Of a stretch of 64,000 bases of DNA, positions 1-7,777 are shown piece by piece (position 1 is the first letter of the stretch; each line of letters begins with the position of its first letter). Source of the DNA: Nocardioides bizhenqiangii (GTDB lineage: Bacteria; Actinomycetota; Actinomycetes; Propionibacteriales; Nocardioidaceae); assembly GCF_034661235.1 (NCBI RefSeq), contig NZ_CP141059.1, forward strand, positions 1,240,001 through 1,304,000, read 5' to 3'. Under the pieces are notes generated by a model. That model was not told the DNA's origin. It saw nothing but the letters and a program-made list of their open reading frames with translations, and searched no databases. Position numbers and translations under genes: made by a program.

Positions 1-437
1 TCGGCGAGCCGGTGCTTGAGGAACTGCTGGTAGTCCGACGGCAACTGCTGGGCCCAGTCGCGCACGGTCAGGACCAGGTGGAGGTCGACCTCGGCCTCGG
101 CGCAGAGCGTCGCGATCGCGTCGACGTCCTCGGATCGGGCCTCGGCCAGGTCCTCGTTGCTCACCAGCAGCACGTCGCCCCCGGTGTCCCGGATGGTCGC
201 CGGGACCTGGCCCAGCGCCTTGGGCCGGTGGTCATCGGCGAAACCGTCGACCGGCCGCCAGCCCAGCGGCCGCAGCAGCCCCGCGATGTGGGCGGGCCGG
301 CCGACGAACGGCAGTCCGACACCCTCGGCGGCGAGCGCCTCCACCGACATCCACAGCCCCGCCTGCAACGACGAGGTGCCGGTCTTGCTGCAGCCGACAT
401 GCATCCACAGCCGACGGCGTCCCGGGTGATCTGTCAC
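1..437 (-). CDS. sulfotransferase-like protein (3' end outside window)
   Basis: Reading on the minus strand from a GTG at 437, the frame stays open to the window edge (145 codons seen). The N-terminus carries HVGCSKTGTSSLQ at about residues 13-25, matching the 5'-phosphosulfate-binding loop of PAPS-dependent sulfotransferases (family knowledge). A later stretch, VLLVSNEDLAEA, resembles the mid-domain of the same fold, and LVLTVRDWAQQLPSDYQQF the 3'-phosphate-binding strand (VRDP-like). The likely role is transfer of sulfate to a carbohydrate or small molecule in the cytoplasm; no substrate can be named. It is divergent from a second sulfotransferase-like gene at 547, with a 109-bp shared upstream region. 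Only the first part of the protein is visible, so the call is by motif. Confidence 0.75.
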   Translation of the reverse strand, partial: MTDHPGRRRLWMHVGCSKTGTSSLQAGLWMSVEALAAEGVGLPFVGRPAHIAGLLRPLGWRPVDGFADDHRPKALGQVPATIRDTGGDVLLVSNEDLAEARSEDVDAIATLCAEAEVDLHLVLTVRDWAQQLPSDYQQFLKHRLA

Positions 438-546
438 GCCCGTTAGCGTGCCAGACTCCGCGACGCAGCCGAACGTCGCGAGGGCCGCGCGACCGCCCAG
501 CCGAAGGCGGCGGTGGTCGCCATGCGCGCTGTGCGAGGATCCCGGG

Positions 547-1269
547 GTGGATTACGTCTTCGTCGTGACCTACGGCCGGTCCGGGTCGACGCTGGTGCAG
601 GGCATCCTCAACGCGATGCCGAGGACACTCGTCCGCGGAGAGAACGGTCTCTACGTCCAGCATCTCTTCCGCGCGTGGCAGGCCGCCGACGGGATCCGGG
701 AGAAGCGCAAGGGAAGGTCGGCGCACCGTGCCTCCAACGCCTTCTTCGGCATCAACGCGCTCACCCGTGGTCGGTTCGTCCGCAGCGCCCAGCGGCTGGT
801 CGTCGGCGGGATCCTCGGCAAGCACGACCAGAAGGACTACGACCGGATCGGGTTCAAGGAGGTGCTCTGGCACCAGGTCGCTCCCGACGAGACGGAGCCG
901 TTCTTCGCCTGGCTCGACGAGGTCTGCCCGGGCGCGAAGTACGTCCTGAACTCCCGCGACATCGAGCAGGTCGTCGGCTCCGGGTTCTGGCAGCGGCAGG
1001 ACGCCGACGCGGCGATGGCCGCGATCCGCCGGGTGATCGAGATCCAGGACCACCTGCGCGCCACGCGCCCTGACCGGGTGCACGAGACGCGCTACGAGGT
1101 CATCACCGGCGACGACCGGGCCGCGTCCGACGCCGCGCTGCGGGGGCTGGCGGAGTTCGTGGTCGGCAGCTGCGACGACGCGCTGCTCGAGACGCTCCGC
1201 GGCACGCTGGAGGTCGGGCACGGTCCCAACCCCTTCGGCAAGAGCCGTCGGGACAAGAAGGGCGCTTAG
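547..1269 (+). CDS. sulfotransferase family protein
   Basis: A 240-residue protein read from GTG 547, chosen over an upstream in-frame ATG at 448 because the conserved fold starts at once with VDYVFVVTYGRSGSTLVQ. TYGRSGST is the PAPS 5'-phosphosulfate loop of sulfotransferases. Near residue 137, YVLNSRDIEQV resembles the 3'-phosphate-binding region. The C-terminus ends in basic residues (KSRRDKKGA). A GAGGAT box ends six bases before the GTG, which fits the leaderless layout common in this window. It is a cytoplasmic enzyme with unknown acceptor. Its divergent partner (1-437) has the same fold, so the two may modify the same class of product; that is inference. Confidence 0.8.
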   Translation: MDYVFVVTYGRSGSTLVQGILNAMPRTLVRGENGLYVQHLFRAWQAADGIREKRKGRSAHRASNAFFGINALTRGRFVRSAQRLVVGGILGKHDQKDYDRIGFKEVLWHQVAPDETEPFFAWLDEVCPGAKYVLNSRDIEQVVGSGFWQRQDADAAMAAIRRVIEIQDHLRATRPDRVHETRYEVITGDDRAASDAALRGLAEFVVGSCDDALLETLRGTLEVGHGPNPFGKSRRDKKGA

Positions 1270-1360
1270 GGCGCGCCCCTAGGCCCCATATTCGCTTTCC
1301 CGCCCTTGGCCCGCATGTCAGGGTGGACAGACCACTCCGAACGCACGCGAGGAGAGCACC

Positions 1361-1543
1361 ATGGCTGAGCAGGACCCCAACGAAGACCTCAAGGCGAAGA
1401 TGCGGGCCGCGCTCGACCGCAAGAACCACCAGGAGAAGGGCGTCCACGCCGACGGCCCCGCGCCCGAGAAGGCGCACGGTTCCGAGGTCGTCGGTGGCGC
1501 CCCCAAGATGCACCGCCGCAAGGCCGGCGGCGGGGGCTCCTGA
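1361..1543 (+). CDS. DUF5302 small protein
   Basis: A 60-residue basic/acidic hydrophilic protein starting at ATG 1361, preceded by a good ribosome-binding site (GAGGAGAG, seven bases upstream). The opening MAEQDPNEDLKAKMRAALDR and the tail KMHRRKAGGGGS match the DUF5302 family of short actinobacterial proteins, which typically end in a basic RRK tail after an Ala/Gly/His-rich linker. Function is unknown. It has no membrane segment or cysteine. It stands alone between the sulfotransferase and the MaoC gene, with its own 5' leader. Confidence 0.8.
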   Translation: MAEQDPNEDLKAKMRAALDRKNHQEKGVHADGPAPEKAHGSEVVGGAPKMHRRKAGGGGS

Positions 1544-1578
1544 TCGCGGCTGCCGCAATACCGGCAGAATGACCGCCC

Positions 1579-2622
1579 GTGAGCAAGACGAACGCGGGCA
1601 ACTTCTTCGAGGACTTCGCCGTCGGTCAGGTGATCGAGCACTCGACGCCGCGCACGGTGACCGAGGGCGACCGCGCGCTGTACGGCGCCCTGTACCCGAC
1701 CCGGTTCGCGGTCCCGAGCTCGCAGATGTTCGCAGCGTCCGTCGGCCTGTGCTCGGCTGAAGGGCCGCACCCGGTCGAGGACCTGATCGCCTTCCACATC
1801 GCCTTCGGCAAGACGGTCCCGGACATCTCGCTCAACGCGGTGGCCAACCTCGGCTACGCCGAGCTCCGCTTCCACCAGCCGGTGCACCCGGGCGACACCT
1901 TGTCCACGAAGTCCGAGGTGATCGGCCTCAAGCAGAACTCCAACGGCCGCTCCGGCGTCGTCTACGTCCGCTCCACCGCCACCAACCAGCGGGGCGAGGT
2001 GGCGCTCGACTGGTGCCGCTGGGTGATGGTCCACAAGCGGGACACCGGGCTCGAGGCGCCGGAGACCGTGCTGCCCGATCTCAAGAAGCCGCTGGCCCCC
2101 GAGGACCTGGTGATCCCGGCCGGTCTCGACTTCTCGTCCTACGACTTCGTCGCCGCAGGTGAGCCCCACCGCTTCGACGACTACGCGGTGGGCGAGACGA
2201 TCGACCACGTCGACGGCGTCACGCTGACGGACCCCGAGCACATGCTCGCCACGCGGCTGTGGCAGAACACCGCCAAGGTGCACTTCAACACCGAGGCCCG
2301 GCCCGACGGCAACCGGCTGATCTACGGAGGCCACGTGATCTCGATGGCGCGGGCGCTCTCGTTCAACGGCCTCGCCAACGCTCAGCTCATCGCCGCCGTC
2401 AACGGCGGCTCGCACGTGGCGCCGGCGTTCGCGGGCGACACCGTCTACGCCTGGTCGGAGGTCCTCGACAGCGCCGAGGTCAGCGACAGCGTCGGCGCCC
2501 TCCGGCTCCGGCTGGTCGCGACCAAGGGCAGGGACGAGTCGATGACCCTGCGGAAGGAAGAGGGCGAGTACGCCGACGGCGTCCTTCTCGACCTGGACTA
2601 CTGGGCCCTCATGCCCCGCTGA
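1579..2622 (+). CDS. MaoC family two-hotdog dehydratase (mesaconyl-CoA hydratase-like)
   Basis: A 347-residue protein starting at GTG 1579, with a CAGAAT box ending eight bases upstream. The N-terminal half begins FFEDFAVGQVIEHSTPRTVTEGD, the usual opening of MaoC hydratases. A second repeat begins RFDDYAVGETIDHVDGVTLTDPEH near residue 198, so the protein is a fused double hotdog. Length and the duplicated FxDxxVGxxI signature fit beta-methylmalyl-CoA dehydratase/mesaconyl-CoA hydratase of the ethylmalonyl-CoA pathway and relatives acting on branched acyl-CoA. No other pathway gene is adjacent, so substrate assignment is an inference. It ends just before a palindromic repeat shared with the convergent lipoprotein gene. 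Confidence 0.8.
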   Translation: MSKTNAGNFFEDFAVGQVIEHSTPRTVTEGDRALYGALYPTRFAVPSSQMFAASVGLCSAEGPHPVEDLIAFHIAFGKTVPDISLNAVANLGYAELRFHQPVHPGDTLSTKSEVIGLKQNSNGRSGVVYVRSTATNQRGEVALDWCRWVMVHKRDTGLEAPETVLPDLKKPLAPEDLVIPAGLDFSSYDFVAAGEPHRFDDYAVGETIDHVDGVTLTDPEHMLATRLWQNTAKVHFNTEARPDGNRLIYGGHVISMARALSFNGLANAQLIAAVNGGSHVAPAFAGDTVYAWSEVLDSAEVSDSVGALRLRLVATKGRDESMTLRKEEGEYADGVLLDLDYWALMPR

Positions 2623-2628
2623 CTAGCC

Positions 2629-2664
2629 GGTCGAGGAGGTCGCGCTGGCGACCGTCACGAGACC
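2629..2664. repeat. palindromic interspersed repeat, family A, copy 1
   Basis: A 36-bp hairpin-forming element: GGTCGAGGAGGTCGC, GCTG loop, GCGACCGTCACGAGACC. The inner stem GGTCGC/GCGACC (2638-2643 and 2648-2653) is perfect, and the outer ends GGTC/GACC pair. Close relatives lie at 25983 (inverted, diverged centre), 51618 and 51774. It sits between two convergent genes and contains the last codons of the lipoprotein gene (GTC TCG TGA), so it may double as a terminator. It looks like a REP-type element. Confidence 0.65.
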
Positions 2665-3149
2665 TGGACGTCCCTGATGGTGTAGGTGACCTCGTCGTCC
2701 ACGGCGTTCGCGACCTGGTCGACGGCCACGGTGCGCGGCCAGTCCTGGCCGTCCGGCCAGTCGACGTCGACCTGCGCGGCCTCCGTGTCGTTGGCGCGGG
2801 CGATCACGTCGTTGATCGTCAGCCAGAGGTACTCCGGAGCGTCGCTGCCCTTCTTCATCCCCTGGCCGCCCTTGGTGATCACCGCGGACGTGACCTCACC
2901 GTCCTCGACGGTGACCCGGACCGGCCCGGAGATCGGGCAGTAGCACAGCTGCTCGAGCACGAAGGAGTAGTCGGCGGCGTCGAACTCGGGGTAGCTGCCG
3001 GTCGTCGGCTCGCCGGTCGGCTCGGTCGACTCGGTCGTCGTCCCGGAGGTTGCGGTGTCGGTCGCGGTCTCGCGGTCGTCGTCGCCGCTGCAGCCGGACA
3101 GGACGGCGAGCGTGACGGCCGTGGCGGCCGCGCTGAGCAGGATCTTCAT
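2655..3149 (-). CDS. DUF6174-type lipoprotein
   Basis: A 164-residue protein from ATG 3149 on the minus strand; longer upstream frames lack the signal peptide. MKILLSAAATAVTLAVLSGC is a lipoprotein signal with lipobox LSGC (Cys20). A Thr/Ser/Glu-rich linker (TATSGTTTESTEPTGEPT) follows, then a folded domain with LEQLCYCPISGPVRVTVEDGEV and a distal TINDVIARA. The CYCP motif and this arrangement match DUF6174 lipoproteins of actinobacteria, whose function is unknown. It should sit on the outer face of the membrane. Its stop codon lies inside palindromic repeat A, so the final Val-Ser-stop comes from repeat sequence. Confidence 0.8.
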   Translation of the reverse strand: MKILLSAAATAVTLAVLSGCSGDDDRETATDTATSGTTTESTEPTGEPTTGSYPEFDAADYSFVLEQLCYCPISGPVRVTVEDGEVTSAVITKGGQGMKKGSDAPEYLWLTINDVIARANDTEAAQVDVDWPDGQDWPRTVAVDQVANAVDDEVTYTIRDVQVS

Positions 3150-3223
3150 GGTGGTACGACGGTAACGGCGGGTCGGTGGTTCCGCCCACGGCGCGCGGCA
3201 GGTCTCGCTGGCAGGCTGTGCCC

Positions 3224-3787
3224 ATGACGGCGACGGAGCTCTGGCTGGTGCGGCACGGTGCGACCGAGTGGAGCAACGCGGGTCGGCACACGTCGACCAC
3301 CGACATGCCCCTGCTGCCCGAGGGGGAGGAGACCGCCCGCGCACTCGGGGCCCGTTTGGCGGCGGTGGACTTCCGGCTGGTGCTGACCAGCCCTCGCCGA
3401 CGCGCGCGGCACACCGCAGAGCTCTCCGGCTTCGCGGATGCCGAGGTCACCGAGGACCTCGCCGAGTGGGCGTACGGCGACTACGAGGGGCTGACCACGC
3501 CCGAGATCCGGGCGACGGTCCCGGGCTGGACGGTCTGGAGCCACCCGTCGCCCGCCGGCGAGACCGCTGCGGAGGTCGCGGCGCGGCTCGACCGGGTCGT
3601 GGAACGAGCCCGCGAAGGGGGCGGACGCACGCTCGCCTTCGCCCATGGACACTCGCTGCGTGTGCTCGCCGCGCGATGGCTGGGCCTGCCTGCCGAGGAC
3701 GGCCGGTTGCTGCGACTCGACACGGCCACGGTGTCCGCGCTCGGCTTCGAGCGGGAGTCTCCGGTCGTCCTCCGGTGGAATGCGTAG
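3224..3787 (+). CDS. histidine phosphatase family protein
   Basis: A 187-residue protein starting at ATG 3224. LWLVRHGATEWSNAGRH (from residue 6) is the phosphoglycerate-mutase-like RHG motif with catalytic His11. Later, SPRRRARHTAE supplies the second Arg region, EWAYGDYEG is the typical acid-containing segment, and FAHGHSLRVLAARWLGL holds the second catalytic His. This places it in branch 1 of the histidine phosphatase superfamily. The substrate (sugar phosphate, nucleotide or other) cannot be told. A CAGGCT box ends six bases before ATG 3224, suggesting a leaderless message. It is monocistronic and divergent from the lipoprotein. Confidence 0.85.
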   Translation: MTATELWLVRHGATEWSNAGRHTSTTDMPLLPEGEETARALGARLAAVDFRLVLTSPRRRARHTAELSGFADAEVTEDLAEWAYGDYEGLTTPEIRATVPGWTVWSHPSPAGETAAEVAARLDRVVERAREGGGRTLAFAHGHSLRVLAARWLGLPAEDGRLLRLDTATVSALGFERESPVVLRWNA

Positions 3788-3820
3788 ATGACTCCGTCAG
3801 CGGCCGCCGCGCGTGCTGCC

Positions 3821-3849
3821 TTGACGAGTGAGCCGCGGCGCAGCACGGT
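3821..3849 (+). promoter_or_regulatory. sigma-70-type promoter of the DUF6758 gene
   Basis: TTGACG (3821-3826), a 17-bp spacer, and CACGGT (3844-3849), followed seven bases later by ATG 3857. The -35 matches the consensus in five of six positions, and the distance to the ATG implies a leaderless transcript. Inferred by eye. Confidence 0.5.
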
Positions 3850-3856
3850 GTGACGC

Positions 3857-4504
3857 ATGTCTCTCCGCGTCGGCTGCCCGCGCTGCTCGGCCCCCGTCGC
3901 CGAGACCGGGGACGGCGGGTGGAACTGCCCGGAGCACGGAGTGGTCGTGCCGATGTGGCATCCGGACTCGGCGTCGTACGACGACTTCGCCGCCCACCTG
4001 GGCCACGCCGGCGTGTTCCCCACCTACCTGCCCTGGCCGCTCGGGCCGGGCTGGACGGTGACCGACTTCGCGTCGGTCGCCGCCGACGGCCGCGACGCCC
4101 GCGCCACGATGACCTGCGTCTCGGGCACGAGCGCGCTGGACGGACCGGTCGACGTCATCGTCGTGAGCGAGGAGCCGGGCACCGGGTTGGGTGCGCGGAT
4201 CGCGGGCCTGGGGCCGCACGGCCGGATCGACCCGGGCGAGGAGGTCGGCGACGGTCCGGCGACGGTCAAGGTGCGGATCGGCAGCTTCCCGGTGGGTCTC
4301 TGGCCGGTGTCGGTGAGCGGGTCGGACGGGGAGTGGGACCGGTCGGTCGTCGTCGGTGAGGCCGAGGGTCGCTGGCTGTGGATCGTCCTGCGCCCGGCCT
4401 CGGCGATCCTGCTGCTGCGCGACGACTGGATCCTCCGCGACGTCTCCGAGTCCGGCCCGCAGCTGGTCGCACTGCCGTTCGGCGGTCCCGCGCCGCCCTG
4501 GTGA
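3857..4504 (+). CDS. DUF6758 zinc-ribbon-like protein
   Basis: A 215-residue protein from ATG 3857. The N-terminus holds CPRC (residues 7-10) and CPEHG (about 23-27), a likely zinc ribbon. A conserved actinobacterial domain follows, with FPTYLPWPLGPGW and PVDVIVVSEEPG. The overall pattern is that of DUF6758, a family sometimes mislabelled phosphotransacetylase. The WLWIVLRPASAILLLRDDW stretch near residue 176 is hydrophobic but is probably core strand and helix rather than a membrane anchor. It lies directly upstream of the PHP-MarC pair, as it commonly does in actinobacteria. No function is established. Confidence 0.75.
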   Translation: MSLRVGCPRCSAPVAETGDGGWNCPEHGVVVPMWHPDSASYDDFAAHLGHAGVFPTYLPWPLGPGWTVTDFASVAADGRDARATMTCVSGTSALDGPVDVIVVSEEPGTGLGARIAGLGPHGRIDPGEEVGDGPATVKVRIGSFPVGLWPVSVSGSDGEWDRSVVVGEAEGRWLWIVLRPASAILLLRDDWILRDVSESGPQLVALPFGGPAPPW

Positions 4505-4562
4505 CCCGCGAGGCCACGGTCGGCCGCGCGAGGCGCAGGAGCTGTAGCACTAGCCTGCTCGA

Positions 4563-5441
4563 GTGCGGATCGACCTTCATGCCCACTCACGGGTCAGCGA
4601 CGGTACCCAGTCGCCGGCGGAGCTGGTGGAGGCTGCCGCGGCAGCGGGTCTGGACGTGCTGGGGCTGACCGATCACGACATCACGGCCGGATGGGCGGAG
4701 GCGGCGGTGGCCGCACGGTCGGTGGGGATCGCGCTGGTGCGGGGGATCGAGATCAGCACTCGGTTCCGCGGCTCCGGGGTGCACCTGCTCGCCTACCTGC
4801 CCGATCCGGAGGATCCGGCGCTGGTCGGCGAGCTGCAGCGGATCCTCCAGGGCCGTGACGACCGAGTGCCGGCGATGCTGTCCCGGCTGCGCCGGCTCGG
4901 GATCGAGGGCGCGACCGAGGTCGCGCTGGCAGAGGTCACCGTCGACGCGGGCGCGACCGGTCGGCCGCACGTCGCGGACCTGCTGGTGCGGCTCGGCGTC
5001 GTGGCCGACCGTGACCAGGCCTTCGAGGAGTACCTGGCCCAGGGGCGGCCGGCGTACGTCGACCGGTACGCCGCCGATCTCGTGCGGATGATCGGCGTCG
5101 TGACCGACGCCGGCGGCGTGACGGTCGTGGCCCACCCGTGGGGACGGGGGAGCGCCGACGTGCTCGACGAGGAGGCGTTCGCCGTGCTGACCGATGCCGG
5201 GCTGTTCGGGATCGAGGTCGACCATCTCGACCACGATGCCGGCCAGCGCGAGCAGCTGCGTGCGATCGCCTCCCGGCTCGGGCTGGCGGTAACCGGGTCC
5301 AGCGACCACCACGGCACGGGCAAGGTCGACCACCACCTCGGGGTGGAGACCACCGCGCCCGACCAGCTCGAGCGGATCGTCGCGCGGGCAGCCGAGCTCG
5401 GGTCCCCGACGAGGATCGTGGGCCCTGAGGTGCAGTCGTGA
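4563..5441 (+). CDS. PHP domain phosphoesterase
   Basis: A 292-residue protein starting at GTG 4563; a TAGCCT box ends six bases upstream. The opening RIDLHAHSRVSDGTQSPAELV has the HxH metal-binding motif and DG of PHP domains. LTDHDIT supplies further ligands, VVAHPWGRG another His, and GSSDHHG the late DxH motif. The set of His/Asp ligands suggests a trinuclear metal phosphoesterase of the YciV/RNase AM type (3',5'-nucleoside bisphosphate phosphatase or 5'-3' exoribonuclease), though which activity applies cannot be told. It overlaps the start of marC by four bases (GTGA), implying translational coupling. Confidence 0.85.
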   Translation: MRIDLHAHSRVSDGTQSPAELVEAAAAAGLDVLGLTDHDITAGWAEAAVAARSVGIALVRGIEISTRFRGSGVHLLAYLPDPEDPALVGELQRILQGRDDRVPAMLSRLRRLGIEGATEVALAEVTVDAGATGRPHVADLLVRLGVVADRDQAFEEYLAQGRPAYVDRYAADLVRMIGVVTDAGGVTVVAHPWGRGSADVLDEEAFAVLTDAGLFGIEVDHLDHDAGQREQLRAIASRLGLAVTGSSDHHGTGKVDHHLGVETTAPDQLERIVARAAELGSPTRIVGPEVQS

Positions 5442-6052
5442 ACATCGTCGACGGCGTGCTCCTGGTCGAGGTCTTCGTGACCCTCTTCGTGATCATGGAC
5501 CCGGTCGGCACCGTGCCGATCTTCCTGACCCTCACCAGCGGCCGCAGCGCCGCGACCTCGCGGCGGTACGCGTGGCAGGCGGTCGGCGTGTCCTTCCTGG
5601 TGATCACGGCCTTCGCGTTCTTCGGGCAGCAGATCCTCACCTACCTCCACATCTCGCTGCCGGCGCTCCAGTGCGCCGGCGGTCTGCTCCTGCTGCTCGT
5701 CGCGCTGGAGCTCCTCACCGGCAACGAGAGCGAGCCGACGGCGAACCAGGACGCCAACGTCGCCCTGGTGCCGCTCGGCACGCCGCTCCTGGCCGGGCCC
5801 GGCGCGATCGTCGCGACGATGCTGTTCGTCAAGGGGATCGACGACGCCCAGGAGCTCACCTCGGTCGCGCTCGGGATCGTCGGCGTGCACCTCGCCCTCT
5901 GGGCCGCGATGCGCTACTCGCTGCCGATCCTCAAGGTGATCCGCGAGGGCGGCGTCCTGCTGGTGACCCGGATCGCCGGTCTGCTGCTGTCGGCGATCGC
6001 GGTACAGCTGGTCGCCGACGCCGTCCGCGCCTTCATCGCCGGCGAAGGTTGA
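5438..6052 (+). CDS. MarC family integral membrane protein
   Basis: A 204-residue protein from GTG 5438, inside a GTGA overlap with the upstream PHP gene. It has about six hydrophobic segments. The family signatures are FVIMDPVGTVPIFLTLTSG near the N-terminus and PLLAGPGAIVATMLF in the centre, the duplicated half-motifs (DPxGxxPIF and GPG) of the MarC/YchE family. Its transport role is not established despite the historical multiple-antibiotic-resistance name. Its stop codon (6050-6052) overlaps the left end of a long inverted repeat that separates it from the convergent SDR gene. Confidence 0.88.
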   Translation: MNIVDGVLLVEVFVTLFVIMDPVGTVPIFLTLTSGRSAATSRRYAWQAVGVSFLVITAFAFFGQQILTYLHISLPALQCAGGLLLLLVALELLTGNESEPTANQDANVALVPLGTPLLAGPGAIVATMLFVKGIDDAQELTSVALGIVGVHLALWAAMRYSLPILKVIREGGVLLVTRIAGLLLSAIAVQLVADAVRAFIAGEG

Positions 6053-6139
6053 ATCGAAGAGAATGGTCGCTCGAGATGACAGACATGGCGACCCGCCCCG
6101 GCCGTCGTTGTCATTTCGACGGACCATTCTTGTCGATTC
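6051..6139. terminator. 31-bp-arm inverted repeat, probable bidirectional terminator
   Basis: The left arm (6051-6081) and right arm (6109-6139) match as reverse complements over 31 bases with about five mismatches, around a 27-base GC-rich centre. The arms start GAATCGA and include AGAATGGTC. The structure fills the space between the convergent marC and SDR genes, beginning inside the marC stop codon. There is no T-tract, so termination would rest on the long stem. It is far longer than a usual terminator and could be a repeat element; see findings. Confidence 0.6.
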
Positions 6140-6142
6140 GGG

Positions 6143-6904
6143 CTACTTGCGGCCCATGGACTGAAAGCGCTGCAGCACCGGGCGGGGCACCAGGCGGGTG
6201 GCGGTGACGATCCCCTTGTAGCGCTTGCTCGGGATCGACAACGCCCTGCCCCGGTCGAAGTCGGCGAGCGCGTCGCGCACCACACGGTCGGCCTCGAGCC
6301 ACAGCGCCTTCGGTGCGGACGAGTCGCGGTCGACGCCGAGCCGCTGGTGGAACTCCGTCTTCACGAAGCCGGGACACAGCGCCATCACCTTCACCCCGCG
6401 GTCGGCGTACTCACCGTGCGCCCAGGCGCTGAAGCTGTTGACCCACGCCTTCGCGGCGCTGTAGGTGCCGCGCGGCAGGAACGCGGCCACGCTCGAGACG
6501 TTGATGACGCCGCCCCGGCCGCCCTCGACCATGCCCCCGAGCGCCGCGTGGCTCAACCGCAGCACGGCCCGCACGAGGACGTCCTGCTGCCGCTGCTCGG
6601 TGTCGATGTCGTTGTCGAGGAAGCCGCCCTTGAGCCCGAACCCCGCGTTGTTGACCAGCAGGTCCACCGGGCGGTCGCGGTCGGAGAGCCGAGCCTCGAC
6701 CGTGCCGAGCTGCTCGGGGTCGGTGAGATCCGCGGTGAGCACCTCGACCTCGATGCCGTACGCCGAGCGCAGGTCGGCGGCGACCTCCTCGAGCCGGGCG
6801 GTGTCCCGCGCCACGAGGACCAGGTCGTCGCCGCGGGCGGCGAGCTGTCGGGCGAACTCGTGGCCGATCCCGGCGGTCGCGCCGGTGACGAGGGAGGTCG
6901 ACAT
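6143..6904 (-). CDS. short-chain dehydrogenase/reductase (SDR)
   Basis: A 253-residue classical SDR from ATG 6904. TGATAGIG (residues 7-14) is the NAD(P)-binding glycine motif; the LVNNAG and INVSSVA motifs follow. The catalytic Tyr and Lys are in GTYSAAKAWVNSFS. The C-terminus has a long basic tail, RYKGIVTATRLVPRPVLQRFQSMGRK, typical of the DltE/YqjQ-like membrane-associated SDR subgroup. The substrate is unknown. An Asp in the second acidic position after the glycine motif is not evident, so the cofactor choice (NADPH more likely from LVARDTARL) is inferred. It is transcribed away from parA. Confidence 0.85.
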   Translation of the reverse strand: MSTSLVTGATAGIGHEFARQLAARGDDLVLVARDTARLEEVAADLRSAYGIEVEVLTADLTDPEQLGTVEARLSDRDRPVDLLVNNAGFGLKGGFLDNDIDTEQRQQDVLVRAVLRLSHAALGGMVEGGRGGVINVSSVAAFLPRGTYSAAKAWVNSFSAWAHGEYADRGVKVMALCPGFVKTEFHQRLGVDRDSSAPKALWLEADRVVRDALADFDRGRALSIPSKRYKGIVTATRLVPRPVLQRFQSMGRK

Positions 6905-6979
6905 GGTGCCCAGTAAAACAGGTCGGGAAGCCAGGTCGGTCACCCAACCACGCCACCGCGTCCGGCATGATGTCCCTCG

Positions 6980-7777
6980 ATGAGCAAAAGGGACCCCCGC
7001 CCCCAAGTCCTCGCCGTCGCCAACCAGAAGGGCGGCGTCGCGAAGACGACGAGTGTCGCATCGATCGGCGCAGCGCTCGCCGAGCTCGGCCAGTCGGTGC
7101 TGCTCGTCGACCTCGACCCGCAGGCGTGCCTGACGTTCTCCCTCGGCATCGACCCCGAGGACCTCGAGATCTCGGTCCACCACGTGCTCACCAAGGGCAT
7201 CGACGCGTCAGAGGTGATCCTCGAGACCGACGACGGTGTCGACCTCCTGCCCGCGACCATCGAGCTCGCGCGGGCGGAGGCCGACCTGCTCACCCGCACC
7301 GGGCGTGAGCACGTGATCCGCGGTGTCATCGAGGACCTTGCGTCCTCCGGCACCTCGTACAACTGGATCCTGCTCGACTGCCCGCCGTCCCTCGGGGTGA
7401 TGACGGTCGCTGCGCTCACCGCCGCCGACGGCGTCCTGGTGCCGCTGCAGTGCGAGACCCTCTCCCACCGCGGCGTCGGCCAGCTGCTCGACACCGTCCA
7501 CGACGTACGACGTTTCACCAACCGCGACCTCGAGGTGTGGGGAGTGCTGCCGACGCTGTACGACGGCCGCACCAACCACGCGCGCGCCGTTCTCGACACC
7601 ATCTCGGAGACCTACGACCTCGAGGTCATCGAGCCGCCGATCCCGAAGACGATCAAGTTCGCCGAGGCGCCCGCCGCCGGGCGGTCGATCCTGGCCACCA
7701 GCCGCAGCAGCAAGGGCGCCCAGGCCTACCGCGAGGTCGCCGGCAACCTGATCAAGCGGGCGGCCCGGCGACCGTGA
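6980..7777 (+). CDS. ParA family ATPase
   Basis: A 265-residue protein from ATG 6980. KGGVAKTT (residues 17-24) is the deviant Walker A of ParA/Soj ATPases with the signature Lys. DLDPQACLT forms the A' region, ILLDCPPSLGVMT Walker B, and PKTIKFAEAPAAGRSIL the conserved C-terminal segment near the DNA- and partner-binding face. No parB or parS site is visible nearby, so this is an orphan ParA, not the chromosomal parAB pair. It overlaps the L,D-transpeptidase gene by four bases (GTGA), suggesting translational coupling and a possible role in positioning envelope machinery; that role is inference. A CATGAT box lies eight bases before the start. Confidence 0.88.
   Translation: MSKRDPRPQVLAVANQKGGVAKTTSVASIGAALAELGQSVLLVDLDPQACLTFSLGIDPEDLEISVHHVLTKGIDASEVILETDDGVDLLPATIELARAEADLLTRTGREHVIRGVIEDLASSGTSYNWILLDCPPSLGVMTVAALTAADGVLVPLQCETLSHRGVGQLLDTVHDVRRFTNRDLEVWGVLPTLYDGRTNHARAVLDTISETYDLEVIEPPIPKTIKFAEAPAAGRSILATSRSSKGAQAYREVAGNLIKRAARRP

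Noticed and set aside
6980..7777. Chromosomal parA near the replication origin
   Set aside because: No parB, parS, gidB or dnaA neighbours; the downstream gene is an L,D-transpeptidase.
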